This document shows positions 37,424 through 45,835 of a stretch of DNA of 64,000 nucleotides, one piece after another. How positions within the stretch are numbered: the first letter of the stretch is position 1; each line of letters starts with the position of its first letter. The position numbers were made by a program, and so were the translations under genes. The DNA is from Poriferisodalis sp965205175 (lineage in GTDB: Bacteria; Actinomycetota; Acidimicrobiia; Acidimicrobiales; Poriferisodalaceae): contig NZ_OZ242038.1 in assembly GCF_965205175.1 (NCBI RefSeq), positions 62,001 to 126,000 on the forward strand, written 5' to 3'. The notes under the pieces are model-generated. The model was not told the origin of the DNA, ran no database searches, and was given only the letters and a program-made list of their open reading frames with translations.

Positions 37424-38311
37424 TCAGCGCTGCGCAATCGCTGCGGCGAATGCCAGCGCCCGCCGAGCCTCGGCCAAGTGAAGATGCTCGACCATCTTGC
37501 CGTCGACCGTGGCCACCCCGCGGCCGGCTGCCGCAGCCGCTTCGAAGGCCTCGATGACGCTGCGATGAAAGCCCAGCTCGTCCAAGCTGGGCGAGAATGC
37601 GTCGTTGCACGGGCCGACTTGGCTGGGGTGAATCAAGGTCTTGCCGTCGAAGCCGAAGTTCGCGCCCTGCACGCACACCGCGGCGAATCCGTCAGCGTCG
37701 CTGATGTCGTTGTACACCCCGTCGAGCGCAACCACGCCCGCCTCGCGAGCGGCAACGAGGCACGCTGCCAAGTGCGGCACGAGCGCAGCGCGGTCGGGGG
37801 TGATTGTGGCCCTCAGCTCGCTCGCCAAGTCGTTGGTGCCCATCACCAATGCCGCGGTCCGCTCGAAGCCCGCTATCTCGCGAACGTTGGCGATGCCGGC
37901 GGGAGTCTCGATCATGGCCCAGATGCGCACCAACTCCGCAGCACCGCCGGCGTCGAGCACATCGGCGACCGCAGCCAGATCGGAGACACCGGACACCTTC
38001 GGCACGACCACAGCCGCCGGCCCCGCAGCACCGGCTGCGGTGATGTCCTCGTGTCCCCACGGCGTGTCCAGTCCATTGCAGCGAATCGTCAGCTCGCGGT
38101 AGCCGTACTCCCCTGAGACGGCTGCTGCGCACGCACGCTCGCGAGCGGCCTCCTTGGCATCGGGCGCTACGGCATCCTCGAGATCGAAGATGAGTGCGTC
38201 CGCGTCGATGCCCTTGGCCTTCTCCAGCGCCCGGACATTCGCCGCCGGCATGTAGAGCACCGAGCGGAGCGGGCGGCTGCCGGCCACGGCACCGCTCACT
38301 GAAGACCCCAC
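37424..38311 (-). CDS. CitE/HpcH-type CoA ester lyase or malyl-CoA thioesterase-like protein
   Basis: The protein has about 295 residues in a TIM barrel of the HpcH/HpaI family. Motifs are RSVLYMPAANVRALEKA, FDLEDAV with the metal-binding Glu/Asp, VVPKVSG, and IHPSQVGPCNDAFSP. The class includes malyl-CoA lyase, citramalyl-CoA lyase (CLYBL) and (3S)-malyl-CoA thioesterase. It follows a second lyase gene of the malyl-CoA-lyase type, as the Mcl2/Mcl1 pair in the ethylmalonyl-CoA pathway might. The start is uncertain: several GTG codons lie between 38311 and 38290. Confidence 0.82.
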   Translation of the reverse strand: MGSSVSGAVAGSRPLRSVLYMPAANVRALEKAKGIDADALIFDLEDAVAPDAKEAARERACAAAVSGEYGYRELTIRCNGLDTPWGHEDITAAGAAGPAAVVVPKVSGVSDLAAVADVLDAGGAAELVRIWAMIETPAGIANVREIAGFERTAALVMGTNDLASELRATITPDRAALVPHLAACLVAAREAGVVALDGVYNDISDADGFAAVCVQGANFGFDGKTLIHPSQVGPCNDAFSPSLDELGFHRSVIEAFEAAAAAGRGVATVDGKMVEHLHLAEARRALAFAAAIAQR

Positions 38312-38345
38312 GCCTGCCGAGGCGGCGCCATGCGCTGCGGAGGAT

Positions 38346-39413
38346 TCACGTGTCTCCAAGCCCGTATGCGGCCGCCAGCTCGGAATCGGTTGCGGCGAGA
38401 TCCCGGGCCAGCTGCAAGATGACGCCACACTGCTTGAACGTGGCGTCGTCTTGCATCTTGCCGTCGATCATGACCGCCCCCGTGCCGTCGCCCATCTCGG
38501 CGACGACCCGCTGTGCCCAAGCCACCTCGTCGGGATCAGGGCTGAACACCTGCTTGGCGATGTCGATCTGGCTGGGGTGCAGGCTCCAAGCACCCACGCA
38601 GCCGAGCAGATAGGCGTTGCGGAACTGGTCTTCGCAGCCGAGCGGGTCGCCAATGTCGCCGAACGGGCCGTAGTAGGGAAGGATCCCGGCGGTGCCGCAG
38701 GCATCCACCATCCGGGCCAGCGTGTAGTGCCACAAGTCCTGCTGGAACGCAGTGCGTGCGCTGTCGCCCGCAGCGGCGGACATCGGCGTCGGATCGGTCC
38801 GCACCAAGTAGCCCGGGTGTCCGCCGCCGACCCGCGTCGTCTTCATGCGACGATCCGCAGCGAGGTCCGCCGGCCCGAGCGAGAGCCCCTGCATGCGAGG
38901 ACTGGCCAAGCAGATCGCCTCGACATTGGCGACACCGCGGGCCGTCTCCAGAATCGCATGCACCAGCAGCGGACGCTCCAGCCCAACCCTGGCCTCCAGC
39001 TGTGCCAGCAGCCGGTCCACGTAGTGAATGTCCTCGGGGCCTTCCACCTTGGGCACCATGATCACGTCCAGCTTGTCGCCGATCTCGTGACTCAGCGCCC
39101 AGATGTCATCGAGGAACCACGGCGAATCGAGACTGTTCACCCTTGTCCACAGCTGCGTGTGCCCTTGGTCCCAGGCCTTGCCGACCTCGATGAGTCCTGC
39201 CCGTGCGGCGTCCTTGCGGTCGGCGGCCACGGCATCTTCCAGATTGCCGAGCAGCACGTCCACCGTCGGAGCGATGTCGGGCACCTTGGCGCGCATGCGC
39301 TCATTCGACGGATCGAAGAAGTGGATCATGCGCGAGGGACGGAAGGGAATCTCGCGCAGCGGGGCAGGCGCCCCGACCGCCAACGGAACGAAGACGTCCT
39401 TGGGGCTGCGCAT
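38346..39413 (-). CDS. Malyl-CoA/beta-methylmalyl-CoA lyase-like protein
   Basis: The protein has 355 residues. It shows the malyl-CoA lyase pattern: RPSRMIHFFDPSNERM, LGNLEDAVAADRK, IMVPKVEG, LGPADLAAD, and YYGPFGDIGDPLGCEDQ followed by WSLHPSQIDIAKQVFSP. Malyl-CoA lyases (Mcl1) cleave or form malyl-CoA and methylmalyl-CoA from glyoxylate and acyl-CoA. The ATG overlaps the sufB stop as TGATG, so it is co-translated with sufB, which is unexpected for a carbon-metabolism enzyme. Reaction specificity is inferred from family only. Confidence 0.82.
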   Translation of the reverse strand: MRSPKDVFVPLAVGAPAPLREIPFRPSRMIHFFDPSNERMRAKVPDIAPTVDVLLGNLEDAVAADRKDAARAGLIEVGKAWDQGHTQLWTRVNSLDSPWFLDDIWALSHEIGDKLDVIMVPKVEGPEDIHYVDRLLAQLEARVGLERPLLVHAILETARGVANVEAICLASPRMQGLSLGPADLAADRRMKTTRVGGGHPGYLVRTDPTPMSAAAGDSARTAFQQDLWHYTLARMVDACGTAGILPYYGPFGDIGDPLGCEDQFRNAYLLGCVGAWSLHPSQIDIAKQVFSPDPDEVAWAQRVVAEMGDGTGAVMIDGKMQDDATFKQCGVILQLARDLAATDSELAAAYGLGDT

Positions 39414-40840
39414 CAGCCGATCGAGCCCTCCATCTGCAACTCGATCAGCCGGCTCCATTCGACGGCGTACTCCATCGGCAGCGTCCGTGTCACAGGCTCG
39501 ATGAATCCGTTGACCACCATGCCCATGGCCTGCTCAGACGACAGCCCGCGGCTCATGAGGTAGAAGAGTTGCTCGTCGGCCACCTTCGACACCGTGGCCT
39601 CATGGCCGATCTCGGCGTCGCGCGATCCGATCTCCTGGTACGGGTAGGTGTCGGAGCGGCTGTGAGGGTCGAGCAGCAGCGCATCGCACTGGACATGGCT
39701 GCGGCAGCCGCTCATGCCCTCTTCGACCCGTACCAAGCCGCGGTAGGTCGTGCGGCCGCCGTCCTTGCTGATCGACTTCGACACGATCTTGGACGTGGTC
39801 TCGGGAGCGGCATGGACCATCTTGGCCCCGGCGTCTTGGTGCTGGCCCTCGCCCGCGTAGGCCACCGAGAGCACTTCACCCGAGGCCTTCGGGCCCATGA
39901 GGTACACGGCCGGGTACTTCATAGTGAGGCGGCTGCCGATGTTGCCGTCGATCCACTCCACGTGGGCCTCGTCGTAGGCGGCGGCGCGCTTGGTGACCAG
40001 ATTGAACACGTTGTTGGACCAGTTCTGAATGGTCGTGTAGGTGATGCGCCCGCCGGGCAGCGCCACTAGCTCAACGACCGCCGAGTGCAACGAGTCGGTG
40101 GTGTACACCGGCGCCGAGCAGCCCTCGATGTAGTGCACCGTGGCGCCCTCGTCCGCGATGATCAGCGTCCGCTCGAACTGGCCCATGTTCTCCGCGTTGA
40201 TGCGGAAGTAGGCCTGCAGCGGCATCTCCACCTCGACGCCGGGAGGCACGTAGATGAACGAGCCGCCCGACCAGACCGCCGAGTTCAGCGCCGCGAACTT
40301 GTTGTCGCCCGGCGGGATGATCGTGCCGAAGTAGCGCTGGACGATCTCGGGGTGCTCCTTGACCGCCGAGTCCATGTCGCTGAACAGCACGCCTTGGGCC
40401 TCGAGGTCCTCCCGGTTGCGGTGATACACCACCTCGGACTCGTACTGGGCGGTGACCCCGGCAAGGTACTTGCGCTCCGCTTCTGGAATGCCCAGCTTCT
40501 CGTAGGTGTCCTTGACCGAGTCGGGCAGCTCCTCCCAAGCGTCGACCTGACCCTCGGTGGGCTTGATGTAGTAGTAGATGTCGTCGAAGTAGATCTCCGA
40601 CATGTCTCCGCCCCAGGCGGGCATGGGCTTGCGCTGGAAGATCTTGTAGGCGCGCAGCCGGAAGTCCAGCATCCACTGGGGCTCGTTCTTGAGACCAGAC
40701 ATCTCACGGATGATCGCCTCGTCCAAGCCCTTGCGCGGCTTGAACACGTAGTCTTCCTCGTCGCTCCAGCCCAGCTTGTACTTGCCGAGGTCGATTCCGA
40801 CGGCAGGTCCTGCGGTGTCGGTCGTGGAGGTGTCGGTCAT
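39413..40840 (-). CDS. sufB: Fe-S assembly scaffold protein SufB
   Basis: The protein has 475 residues, normal for SufB. The N-terminal motif GLDEAIIREMSGLKNEPQWM, the core IYVPPGVEVEMPLQAYFRIN, and the cluster-site region SGCRSHVQCDALLLDPHS are present, followed by EATVSKVADEQLFYLMSRG. It builds Fe-S clusters with SufC and SufD. First gene of the minus-strand cluster, with TAGGCT 6 nt before the ATG. No SufR-type regulator gene is found beside it, unlike in many actinobacteria. Confidence 0.96.
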   Translation of the reverse strand: MTDTSTTDTAGPAVGIDLGKYKLGWSDEEDYVFKPRKGLDEAIIREMSGLKNEPQWMLDFRLRAYKIFQRKPMPAWGGDMSEIYFDDIYYYIKPTEGQVDAWEELPDSVKDTYEKLGIPEAERKYLAGVTAQYESEVVYHRNREDLEAQGVLFSDMDSAVKEHPEIVQRYFGTIIPPGDNKFAALNSAVWSGGSFIYVPPGVEVEMPLQAYFRINAENMGQFERTLIIADEGATVHYIEGCSAPVYTTDSLHSAVVELVALPGGRITYTTIQNWSNNVFNLVTKRAAAYDEAHVEWIDGNIGSRLTMKYPAVYLMGPKASGEVLSVAYAGEGQHQDAGAKMVHAAPETTSKIVSKSISKDGGRTTYRGLVRVEEGMSGCRSHVQCDALLLDPHSRSDTYPYQEIGSRDAEIGHEATVSKVADEQLFYLMSRGLSSEQAMGMVVNGFIEPVTRTLPMEYAVEWSRLIELQMEGSIG

Positions 40841-40846
40841 ACGCTC

Positions 40847-40852
40847 AGCCTA
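40847..40852 (-). promoter_or_regulatory. Predicted -10 element of the sufB operon
   Basis: TAGGCT on the minus strand lies 6 nt before the sufB ATG; leaderless spacing. Confidence 0.5.
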
Positions 40853-40979
40853 CTGCCGCCCGGAGCGAAGTCCGAGCGCGCCAAGCCGGGAGCGATCGCA
40901 CGGAGAACCGGCGCGCAGCAGCGGTGCCCAGTGAGCCGGCCGCGAGCCGACGCCCAGTTGAGATACTCAGCCGAGACGC

Positions 40980-41885
40980 TCAGTCGATCAGGGCGGGGGC
41001 GAGCCGGCGCCAGCCGTCGAACGCGGTCTGCGGGTCATCGGCTAGCACCTGCACGCAGACGTGGTCCGCTCCGGCGTCGAAGTGAGCGTTCACCCGCGCC
41101 GTCACATCCTCTTCGGTGCCCCAAGCCACGATGGCATCCACCAGCTGGTCGGACGGGCCACCGTCGGGGCCGCCGTCGATGTCCGCCTGCGTGAAGCCCA
41201 GCCGCAAGAGGTTGTTGGCGTAGTTCGGCAGGCCCAAGTAGATCGCCATGTTCTTGCGGGCGAGCGTGCGAGCGGTGTCGGCGTCGGTGTCCAGAATCGC
41301 CATCTGCTCCGGGTACAACGCCGCTTGGGGACCCATGGTCTCGCGGGCGAACGCCGTGTGCTCGGGCGGCACGAAGTAGGGGTGCGCTCCGGCGGTGGCG
41401 GTGGCAGACAGCTCAAGCATCTTGGGCCCGAGCGCGGCCAGCACCATCTCGGGCAGCTCCTGAGGGCCGTGCGCCATGAAGCGGGCCTTGCCCATGCGCT
41501 CGAGGTAGTCGCGCATGTAGCTCAGCGGCCGGGAGTAGTCGTGCTTGCGGATGTACTCCACTAGGTGGTGATGGCTGACGCCCAAGCCCAGCAGGAAGCG
41601 TCCCGGAAACGCCTCGTCGATGGTGCGCAGCGTGTTCGCCATGGTCATGGGGTCGCGTGCGTAGATGTTGGCGATCCCGGTAGCCAGCTTGATGGTGCTG
41701 GTGCCCGCCAGCAGGCGGGTGGCCGCCACGAACGGATCCCGCCCGACGGCCTCTGGGACCCAGAATGCGCCGTAGCCCAGCTCCTCGGCTTCGGCGACGA
41801 ACTCCACGCCCTGCGCCGACGGCAGCGAGTCGAGCACCCCCGTCCAGATACCGATGCGGCCGATGTCGATGTTTCCCATGCTCAT
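40980..41885 (-). CDS. LLM-class (F420-type) oxidoreductase
   Basis: The protein has 301 residues from the ATG at 41885; another in-frame ATG lies two codons later. The luciferase-like TIM barrel is recognised by LGYGAFWVPEAVGRDPF, LATGIANIYARDPMTMA, and PGRFLLGLGVSHHHLVE. Related actinobacterial proteins use coenzyme F420; flavin use cannot be excluded. The substrate is unknown. It has TATCGT 8 nt upstream and stands as a single gene after a gamma carbonic anhydrase gene on the same strand. Confidence 0.88.
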   Translation of the reverse strand: MSMGNIDIGRIGIWTGVLDSLPSAQGVEFVAEAEELGYGAFWVPEAVGRDPFVAATRLLAGTSTIKLATGIANIYARDPMTMANTLRTIDEAFPGRFLLGLGVSHHHLVEYIRKHDYSRPLSYMRDYLERMGKARFMAHGPQELPEMVLAALGPKMLELSATATAGAHPYFVPPEHTAFARETMGPQAALYPEQMAILDTDADTARTLARKNMAIYLGLPNYANNLLRLGFTQADIDGGPDGGPSDQLVDAIVAWGTEEDVTARVNAHFDAGADHVCVQVLADDPQTAFDGWRRLAPALID

Positions 41886-41893
41886 GGGTGGCG

Positions 41894-41899
41894 ACGATA
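41894..41899 (-). promoter_or_regulatory. Predicted -10 element of the LLM oxidoreductase gene
   Basis: TATCGT on the minus strand lies 8 nt before the ATG at 41885. Confidence 0.4.
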
Positions 41900-41996
41900 C
41901 CTCAGTCCTTGTGGCTGCACGCGGCTGACCGCCGCCGGGCACGGCCGACACCGCTTGGCCAATGTGGCCCAGTCAAGGCGGCCCAGTCGAGACAGC

Positions 41997-42515
41997 TCAG
42001 TCGATGCGGCGCAGCTCACCCATGTAGCGGACCCGACGGTCCAAGTAGTTCTGCACGCCCGGCAGGATGAGCGGCGCAGTGTCGACGTTGTCGCGGATCT
42101 TGGCGGGCGTGCCGACCGCAATGGTGCCGGGCGGCACCTTCATGCCTCCAGGCACGACCGCGCCGGCACCGACCAAGGCCCGCTCGCCGATCTCCGCGTC
42201 GTGGAGCACGATGGCACCGGTGCCGACCAGTGCCTCGTCGTGTACGACGCCGCCTTCGATGTGCGCCAAGTGCCCGATGGTGCAGCGCTCTCCGACAGTC
42301 GTGGACCATTGCTCGGTCACGTGCAGCACAGCATTGTCCTGCACCGACGTCCCTGCGCCCACGACGATGTCGTTGTCGTCGCCACGCAGCACGGCACCAG
42401 ACCAGATCGACGCCTCGGGGCCGATCCTCACCCGCCCGATGATGACGGCCTCGGGCATCACGAACGCGTCGGGATGAATGTCCGGCAGATGTGGGCCGAG
42501 CGCGTACACGGGCAC
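41997..42515 (-). CDS. Gamma carbonic anhydrase-like hexapeptide-repeat protein
   Basis: The protein has 172 residues and a left-handed beta-helix with hexapeptide repeats (IIGRVRIGPEASIWSGAVLR). The three zinc histidines of the gamma class are in NAVLHVTE and IGHLAHIEGG, so a metal-bound trimer is expected. Members hydrate CO2 or bind CoA derivatives; activity is not assured. The GTG start at 42515 has TAGCGT 7 nt upstream. Divergent from the prolyl oligopeptidase gene with a 46-bp shared promoter region. Confidence 0.88.
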   Translation of the reverse strand: MPVYALGPHLPDIHPDAFVMPEAVIIGRVRIGPEASIWSGAVLRGDDNDIVVGAGTSVQDNAVLHVTEQWSTTVGERCTIGHLAHIEGGVVHDEALVGTGAIVLHDAEIGERALVGAGAVVPGGMKVPPGTIAVGTPAKIRDNVDTAPLILPGVQNYLDRRVRYMGELRRID

Positions 42516-42522
42516 GTCAGCG

Positions 42523-42552
42523 ACGCTACTCGCGGCTCGCCGCAGATACCGT
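42523..42552. promoter_or_regulatory. Two divergent -10 elements between the carbonic anhydrase-like and peptidase genes
   Basis: Minus strand: TAGCGT at 42523-42528, 7 nt before the GTG at 42515. Plus strand: TACCGT at 42547-42552, 9 nt before the GTG at 42562. The 46-bp gap leaves no room for ordinary leaders, so both transcripts should be leaderless. Confidence 0.45.
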
Positions 42553-42561
42553 GCGCCGCCT

Positions 42562-44685
42562 GTGATCCAGCCTCCCTCGGCGCCCCGACGGCCTCACCTG
42601 CGGCGCATCCACGGCACCGAGACCGCCGACCCGTGGCACTGGCTGCGCAATCGGGACGACCCCGGCGTGCGGCGCTACCTCGAGGCAGAAAACGCCTATA
42701 CCGAGGCCGCCATCGCTCACTTGGCCGAGCTGCGGGAGACGATCTTCCGCGAAATCAAGGCTCGCACCGCCGAGACCCACCAGTCGCTGCCGACGCCCAA
42801 GGACGACTGGGAGTACCGAGCACGCACGGTAGAGGGTCTGCAGTACGTCATCCATGTGCGGCGCCCACGCGGCGGCACCGACGAGGACGAGACTGTCCTG
42901 CTCGACGAGAACAAACTGGCCGAGGGCCACGAGTACTTCGCTGTGGGAGACCTCACGGTCAGCCCCGACCATCGCGTGCTCGCCTTCACCGTCGACACCG
43001 AGGGCGACGAGACCTACTCGCTGAACGTGGTCGATATTGCCAGCGGCGCGATGCTGGACGGCCCCGATGTGCCTGCGCCAGGATGCGGCCTCACCGACCT
43101 CGGCTACGGCTTGGTGTGGGCGAACGACAACTCCACGCTGTTCGTCGTACGCACAGACGAGGCGCAGCGCCCCGACCGCGTCGTCCGCCATGTCGTAGGC
43201 ATCAGCCCAGCCGACGACGTCGAGGTGTACCGGGAGGACGACGAGCGGTTCTGGGTGGGAGTCGATCGCACTCGCAGCGAGCGGTTCATCGTCATCGGCT
43301 CGCAGTCCAAGACCACCTCCGAGCAGCGTCTGGTGGATGCCGACTGTCCGGAGGCCGAGCCGCTGGTGGTGCAGCCGCGTCGCGACGGCATCGAGTACGG
43401 CGTCGACCACCAAGACGGCCGGCTGCTCGTGGTCACGAACGATGCAGCACCGGAGTTCCGGCTGCTCGAAACGCCGATCCCGCTTGCCGCTGACGCACCC
43501 GAAGGTGATGCATCAGTCAGCGATGCAGCTCCCAGCAGCGCATGGCGTGAGCTGATCGGCGCCCGAGGGAACATCCGGCTCGAGGACGTGGACTGCTTCG
43601 CGGATTTCGTGGTGGTTCACGAACGGCAGAACGGGTTGAGGACGATGCGAGTTCACGACACGCGCGGTGCCCGGCCCGGCGAGCTCGGGCCGTCGTTCGA
43701 GATCGAGCTGCCTGAAGCGGTGTACGAGGCGGGCGGCGGAGGCAATGCCGAGTTCGACACGCGGCGTTACCGCTTCGGCTACACGTCGATGGTGACGCCG
43801 CCGTCGGTCTTCGAGCTGGACCTCGACGCCGGACGCCAAGAACTGCTCGATCAGCTGCCCGTGCTCGGCGATGTCGATCTGAGCGCCTACCGCACCGAGC
43901 GCATCGCCGCGAATGCCCCCGACGGCACGGCGGTGCCAATGAGCCTGGTGTGGAAGCCGAGTGCGGTGAGCTGGCCGGCCGCCTGTGTGCTGTACGGCTA
44001 CGGGGCCTACGAGATGGCGATGCCTGCATCGTTCTCGACGGCACGACTGTCGCTGCTGGACCGTGGCGTGCTGTTCGCTATCGCCCACGTCCGCGGCGGC
44101 GGCGAGCTGGGACGGTCGTGGTACGAGAGCGGCAAGCTGGCCAACAAGCACCACACGTTCGATGACTTCGCCGCCTGCGCAGCGCATCTGATCGAGCAGG
44201 GCTGGGCCGACTCGGATCGAACTTGTGCCCGCGGCGGCAGCGCCGGCGGCCTGCTCATGGGAGCAATGGTGAACCGCCACCCAGAGCTGTTCTGCGCAGT
44301 CGTGGCCGAAGTGCCGTTCGTGGACGTGCTGAACACGATGCTGGACCCGGCGATTCCGCTGACGGTCACCGAGTACGACGAATGGGGCGACCCAGCAGAC
44401 CCGCAGGTGTTCGAGACCATCAGGTCCTACGCGCCGTACGAGAACGTGCTGCCGGCGGACCATCCGGCGCTGCTGGTCACCGCGGGCCTGACCGATCCGC
44501 GAGTGCAGTACTGGGAGCCCGCCAAGTGGGTCGCCAAGCTGCGAGCCACCACGACGTCGTCGCAGCCGATCCTGTTGCGCACCGAGATGGAGGCCGGCCA
44601 CGGCGGCCCTTCTGGCCGCTACGACGCGTGGCGCGAAGAAGCGTTCATCTTGGCGTTCATCTGCGACGTCTTGCAGGTGACCTAG
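42562..44685 (+). CDS. Prolyl oligopeptidase family (S9A) serine peptidase
   Basis: The protein has 707 residues. An N-terminal beta-propeller starts with RRIHGTETADPWHWLRNRDD, as in oligopeptidase B and prolyl oligopeptidase. The catalytic domain has the nucleophile in ARGGSAGGLLMG, the Asp in TDPRVQYWEP and the His in EAGHGGPSGRY. HVRGGGELGRSWYESGKL is a family hallmark. It cleaves short peptides in the cytoplasm; no signal peptide is present. The GTG at 42562 is chosen because the fold starts soon after and TACCGT is 9 nt upstream; the longer frame runs into the divergent gene. Confidence 0.92.
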   Translation: MIQPPSAPRRPHLRRIHGTETADPWHWLRNRDDPGVRRYLEAENAYTEAAIAHLAELRETIFREIKARTAETHQSLPTPKDDWEYRARTVEGLQYVIHVRRPRGGTDEDETVLLDENKLAEGHEYFAVGDLTVSPDHRVLAFTVDTEGDETYSLNVVDIASGAMLDGPDVPAPGCGLTDLGYGLVWANDNSTLFVVRTDEAQRPDRVVRHVVGISPADDVEVYREDDERFWVGVDRTRSERFIVIGSQSKTTSEQRLVDADCPEAEPLVVQPRRDGIEYGVDHQDGRLLVVTNDAAPEFRLLETPIPLAADAPEGDASVSDAAPSSAWRELIGARGNIRLEDVDCFADFVVVHERQNGLRTMRVHDTRGARPGELGPSFEIELPEAVYEAGGGGNAEFDTRRYRFGYTSMVTPPSVFELDLDAGRQELLDQLPVLGDVDLSAYRTERIAANAPDGTAVPMSLVWKPSAVSWPAACVLYGYGAYEMAMPASFSTARLSLLDRGVLFAIAHVRGGGELGRSWYESGKLANKHHTFDDFAACAAHLIEQGWADSDRTCARGGSAGGLLMGAMVNRHPELFCAVVAEVPFVDVLNTMLDPAIPLTVTEYDEWGDPADPQVFETIRSYAPYENVLPADHPALLVTAGLTDPRVQYWEPAKWVAKLRATTTSSQPILLRTEMEAGHGGPSGRYDAWREEAFILAFICDVLQVT

Positions 44686-44747
44686 CCAAGGGCCGCAGCA
44701 GCCCAAGCGACAGACCAGTCAGAACAAACCACACAGAACAGGGCTGC

Positions 44748-45122
44748 TCAGAACAGGGCCATGACGGCAACAAGCACCAGCACGCCGTTGCGCACTAGGG
44801 CGCCTGGACCCACCGGCTGTGCCGACCAGCGGCCGAAGCATGCGCAGGCAGGCCGCTGCGCCGGCGGACGACGCAGGACCGCCGCCAATGCCGCGCTGAA
44901 GACCGCCAGCAGCCCGAGTGCCAGCCACGCAGGCCACGGATCGCCGACCCCGGCAGCCAATCCCGCCCCCAGCACGATTTCGACGGGGGCGACGAACGGC
45001 ACCGACCACCGGGGGGCACCCATGGCTGCGGCCGCCGCCGGCCACGACCGGTCACGCAGCTTCAGCGCCCCCGATGCCAGCAGCAGCACTCCGAGCCCCA
45101 CGCGAGCGACGGCACCGATCAC
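44748..45122 (-). CDS. MauE/DoxX-like membrane protein
   Basis: The protein has 124 residues, four membrane helices and the start ARVGLGVLLLASGALKLRDR typical of the MauE/DoxX group. A C-x-C pair in PACACFGRW precedes the last helix, as in MauE-like proteins linked to periplasmic disulfide chemistry. In methylamine utilisation MauE helps form disulfides, but no mau genes are here. It lies near the flavin reductase and thioredoxin-domain genes, which suggests a thiol-redox role; this is inference. Confidence 0.72.
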   Translation of the reverse strand: MIGAVARVGLGVLLLASGALKLRDRSWPAAAAAMGAPRWSVPFVAPVEIVLGAGLAAGVGDPWPAWLALGLLAVFSAALAAVLRRPPAQRPACACFGRWSAQPVGPGALVRNGVLVLVAVMALF

Positions 45123-45209
45123 CGGGCTTCCCGATCAGGCTGACACCCGATCAACGGGTGGCCCGGCATACCCGGCAAGCAGGACAAACAGGGCCACGCT
45201 GCTGCGCGG

Positions 45210-45728
45210 TCACGCGAACGTGCCGTAGCCACCCTTCCAGAACAGCATGGGAGCCTTGGCAGCGAGGACGTCCATCTCGACCACCCGGCCGACGACGATG
45301 TCGTGATCGCCGCCGTCGTAGACGTTCTCGATGGTGCACTCGATGTAGGCGACGGAGCCGTCGATAATCGGCGCGCCGGTCGAACCGGGACGCCAGGCGA
45401 TGTCTGCGAATTTGTCGGCGGCGCGGCTAGCCATCACGCCGCAGGTGGCCATCTGATCCTGCGCCAGGACGTTCACGCAAAAGCAGCCGGCTGCGCGGAT
45501 GTCGCCCCACGACGAGGAGTCCTTGGTGGGCAGGAACGCCACCAGCGGCGGATCCAGCGACACCGAGGTGAACGAGCCGATGGCCATGCCAACCGGCCGG
45601 CTCTCGTTCATGGCGGTCACGGCAGTCACGCCGGTCGCGAAGTGTCCGAGCACATTTCGGAAGTGTCTGGCTTCGATGTCTTGGCCGATGTCGGCCTGGT
45701 CGTCGGCCTGGTCGCTCGCGTCGCTCAC
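45210..45728 (-). CDS. Flavin reductase-like (FMN-binding split-barrel) protein
   Basis: The protein has 172 residues. The split-barrel flavin reductase domain is seen in RNVLGHFATGVTAVTAM, AIGSFTSVSLDPPLVAFLP, and the end VDVLAAKAPMLFWKGGYG-like pattern. Such proteins supply reduced flavin to two-component monooxygenases. The HpaB-type protein at 5.2-6.5 kb could be a partner but is distant. The GTG at 45728 lies 7 nt after TAAGGT; the longer upstream frame overlaps the divergent gene and is not conserved. Confidence 0.85.
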   Translation of the reverse strand: MSDASDQADDQADIGQDIEARHFRNVLGHFATGVTAVTAMNESRPVGMAIGSFTSVSLDPPLVAFLPTKDSSSWGDIRAAGCFCVNVLAQDQMATCGVMASRAADKFADIAWRPGSTGAPIIDGSVAYIECTIENVYDGGDHDIVVGRVVEMDVLAAKAPMLFWKGGYGTFA

Positions 45729-45735
45729 GACGCCA

Positions 45736-45741
45736 ACCTTA
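45736..45741 (-). promoter_or_regulatory. Predicted -10 element of the flavin reductase gene
   Basis: TAAGGT on the minus strand, 7 nt before the GTG at 45728; it fixes the start of that gene. Confidence 0.45.
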
Positions 45742-45823
45742 GGCAAGGCGAATCCACACACGACGACCCAGGCACGCCGAGCTTCGGCATGGCGAACTCG
45801 GGCATCCCCTCGGGGCCCTGCGG

Positions 45824-45829
45824 TAGCCT
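45824..45829 (+). promoter_or_regulatory. Predicted -10 element of the thioredoxin/GWSDGLP gene
   Basis: TAGCCT lies 6 nt before the ATG at 45836, leaderless spacing. Confidence 0.4.
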
Positions 45830-45835
45830 CCGGCC

